DNA from: CAYUIG01 sp964444685
GTDB taxonomy: Bacteria > Gemmatimonadota > Gemmatimonadetes > Longimicrobiales > RSA9
Reading direction: 5' to 3'
Length of the DNA: 64,000 bases
NCBI GenBank assembly: GCA_964444685.1
Contig: CAYUIG010000005.1
Coordinates: forward strand, 1 to 64,000
Part shown: positions 62,451-64,000 of the stretch, in pieces
Numbering within the stretch: position 1 is the stretch's first letter
Layout: every line of letters starts with the position of its first letter
Translations under genes and position numbers: made by a program
The notes under the pieces: generated by a model
Database searches by the model: none
The model's input: only the letters and a program-made list of their open reading frames with translations
Told to the model about the DNA's origin: nothing

Positions 62451-64000
62451 ATGAACGGCCCCGGCGCGAACGGAATCGAACGTGCCGGCGCTGTGATTCC
62501 CTACCTCTCCCGGCTGCAGCTCGCGCGCATCTGCGCGGCCGGCGCGACACCCGCTGCTCCCTCCGAAGAGTCCCTGTACGGCGCGCTCCTCTTCCTCGAT
62601 GCTGCAGGCTTCACGAAGCTCACGGGTACACTCGAAGCGCGCGGCCCCGAAGGTGCCGAGACACTGGCCACTCTGCTACGCCGCTACTTCGGAGCCGTAC
62701 TCGACATCATTGCCGCACACGGCGGAGACGTGCTGTTCTTCGCGGGCGATGCGCTGACGGCACTCTGGCCGGTAGCGCACGGAGACGAGGACGCGCTCGA
62801 CTACGCTGCTGCCCGCGCGGCTGCGTGCGCGCTCGAAGTGCAGGAGCGTGTCCACGACATCGAAGCCACCGACGCGTTGAAGCTGCAGTTCCGCGCCGTG
62901 CTCGCGGCGGGCGACCTGTGCGCATTCGAACTGGGTGGCGTGGGCGGACGCTGGCTCCAGCTGGTCCGCGGTGCGCCGGTGCACGAGCTGAGGACCGCGG
63001 ATCGTTCCGCTCTGCCAGGCCAGGTCGTGGCGCCGGAGTCGCTGCGCGTGCGGCTGCTGCGCGCGGGCGCACGCGTCGAAGCGCGCGGCGATGTTCTGCG
63101 CGCGCTCCACCGCGTCCCGTACGCGCCCGTTCCGTCGAAACCCGCGGTCCCCGATGAACTCCTGCCGGCGCTGATGCACTACGTGCCGGAGGTCGTGGCG
63201 GACCGGCTCGCGGCCGGACAGGGCGATGACATGGCCGAGTTCCGCCGCGTGACCGTGCTGTTCCTCAGCCTGCTCGGCGGCTCTGCCGGAGTCGAGCCTG
63301 CGACGGACCGGCTGCACGCCGCGGTCCGCCGTGTACAGCACACGGCCGCGCGCTTCGGCGGTGTCGTCGACCAGCTCCTCGAGGACGACAAGGGTGCCAG
63401 CATCATCGTGGCGTTCGGACTGCCGGGCGCATCGCACGACGACGATGCCGTGCGCGCGATCGCTGCGGCACGCGACCTCAGCGAGGCGCTGCACTCCCTC
63501 GGACTGAGTCCCGCCGCAGGTATCGCCACGGGACAGGTCTTCTGCTGCGACCACGGCGCCGATGCCCGCCGCCACTACTCGCTCTTCGGCTCTCCGATCA
63601 ATCTCGCCGCCCGACTGATGCAGGAATCGGCGGTCGCCGGGATCCTGTGCGATGAGGCCACGCGCAGTGCAGCCGCCGCGCGCATCCGCTTCGAGCCGTG
63701 TGGCACAACCCGGCCGAAGGGCTTTGCCGCGGACGTCGATACGTACGTTCCGGTGCAGACCCTCGTGGCGGCCCGCTCGCTCGACGACGCGCTGTTCGGG
63801 CGTGGCGCGGAGCTGCACCGCCTGACCGACATTCTTACCGCCCACCTCGTGCAGCCCGCCGGTGCATTCGTTGCCATCGAGGCGGACGCCGGCATGGGCA
63901 AGTCCACACTCGTCGCCGCTTTCGTACAGGCCATCGAGGATGCCCCCGTCGACATCGCATGGGGTGCGGCCGACTCGCTCGAGGCCGCGACACCGTGGTA
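62451..64000 (+). CDS. Tandem class III nucleotide cyclase with ATPase domain (cut by window edge)
   Basis: First 516 codons of a protein resembling soluble adenylyl cyclases. Cyclase domain 1 (about 40-215) has LLFLDAAGFTKLT and the second metal Asp region GGDVLFFAGDAL. Domain 2 (about 260-435) has VTVLFLSLLGGSAG, where the metal Asp is Ser, and INLAARLM near the end. The AAA-type predicted ATPase begins with Walker A EADAGMGKST near 480 and runs off the window. Domain 1 probably makes cAMP while domain 2 looks degenerate. It starts 18 bases after the TonB receptor. Confidence 0.88.
   Translation, partial: MNGPGANGIERAGAVIPYLSRLQLARICAAGATPAAPSEESLYGALLFLDAAGFTKLTGTLEARGPEGAETLATLLRRYFGAVLDIIAAHGGDVLFFAGDALTALWPVAHGDEDALDYAAARAAACALEVQERVHDIEATDALKLQFRAVLAAGDLCAFELGGVGGRWLQLVRGAPVHELRTADRSALPGQVVAPESLRVRLLRAGARVEARGDVLRALHRVPYAPVPSKPAVPDELLPALMHYVPEVVADRLAAGQGDDMAEFRRVTVLFLSLLGGSAGVEPATDRLHAAVRRVQHTAARFGGVVDQLLEDDKGASIIVAFGLPGASHDDDAVRAIAAARDLSEALHSLGLSPAAGIATGQVFCCDHGADARRHYSLFGSPINLAARLMQESAVAGILCDEATRSAAAARIRFEPCGTTRPKGFAADVDTYVPVQTLVAARSLDDALFGRGAELHRLTDILTAHLVQPAGAFVAIEADAGMGKSTLVAAFVQAIEDAPVDIAWGAADSLEAATPW

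Overview
The window is high-GC bacterial chromosome, probably Gemmatimonadota or a close relative. The reasons are duplicated-FtsX (ADOP-type) permeases, one beside a PadR gene, TonB/carboxypeptidase-like surface proteins, many secreted M28, DUF1080 and cytochrome c proteins, and dense ATGA-coupled operons. Both edges cut genes: tuf on the left and a cyclase/ATPase on the right. No rRNA, CRISPR array or transposase was seen.

Layout. 1-7.4 kb: 5' part of tuf with its promoter and long leader, a small zinc-ribbon gene, a hybrid histidine kinase, a lipoprotein, tRNA-Gly(TCC) and a P-type ATPase. 7.5-7.7 kb: remnant of a TonB-plug-type protein and tRNA-Thr(TGT). 7.73-17.68 kb: a 9.9-kb integrated element bounded by an exact 38-bp repeat of the 5' half of tRNA-Thr. 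It has a tyrosine integrase, AlpA regulator, prim-pol, RepA-like ATPase, iteron-like repeats, a row of small genes, an HK97-type prohead protease and a lectin-like structural protein. It lacks terminase, portal and capsid genes and so resembles a phage satellite (PICI-like) more than a phage.

17.8-19.3 kb: acyl carrier protein and ketosynthase. 26.1-19.3 kb (minus): a tight operon smpB, amidase, TPR lipoprotein, pyrD, pyrF, NTF2-like, cysS. 36.3-26.7 kb (minus): amidohydrolase, pyk, MBL hydrolase, pgi, an unusual class IV aminotransferase fused to a histidine-kinase-like module, an NtrC-type sigma-54 regulator, YtxH and YihY proteins. The fused protein and the NtrC regulator look like a two-component pair whose sensor is an aminotransferase fold.

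36.4-43.7 kb: RNase D, a four-helix-bundle gene inside long inverted repeats, lipoproteins, HtrA protease, MgtC/DUF4010 membrane protein, VOC and TerB-like proteins. 43.7-48.2 kb: PadR/ADOP pair and a MoCo-sulfurase-like class V aminotransferase. 48.5-64 kb: O-antigen-ligase-like protein, cytochromes c, a second ADOP permease, Tat-exported FAD oxidoreductase, beta-propeller lipoprotein, DUF1080 and M28 hydrolases, a TonB receptor and a tandem-cyclase/ATPase.

Three intergenic regions (26.2-26.7, 37.6-38.3 and 48.2-48.5 kb) share one design: 70-110-bp inverted arms built from short degenerate tandem units. Only the middle one encloses a gene.
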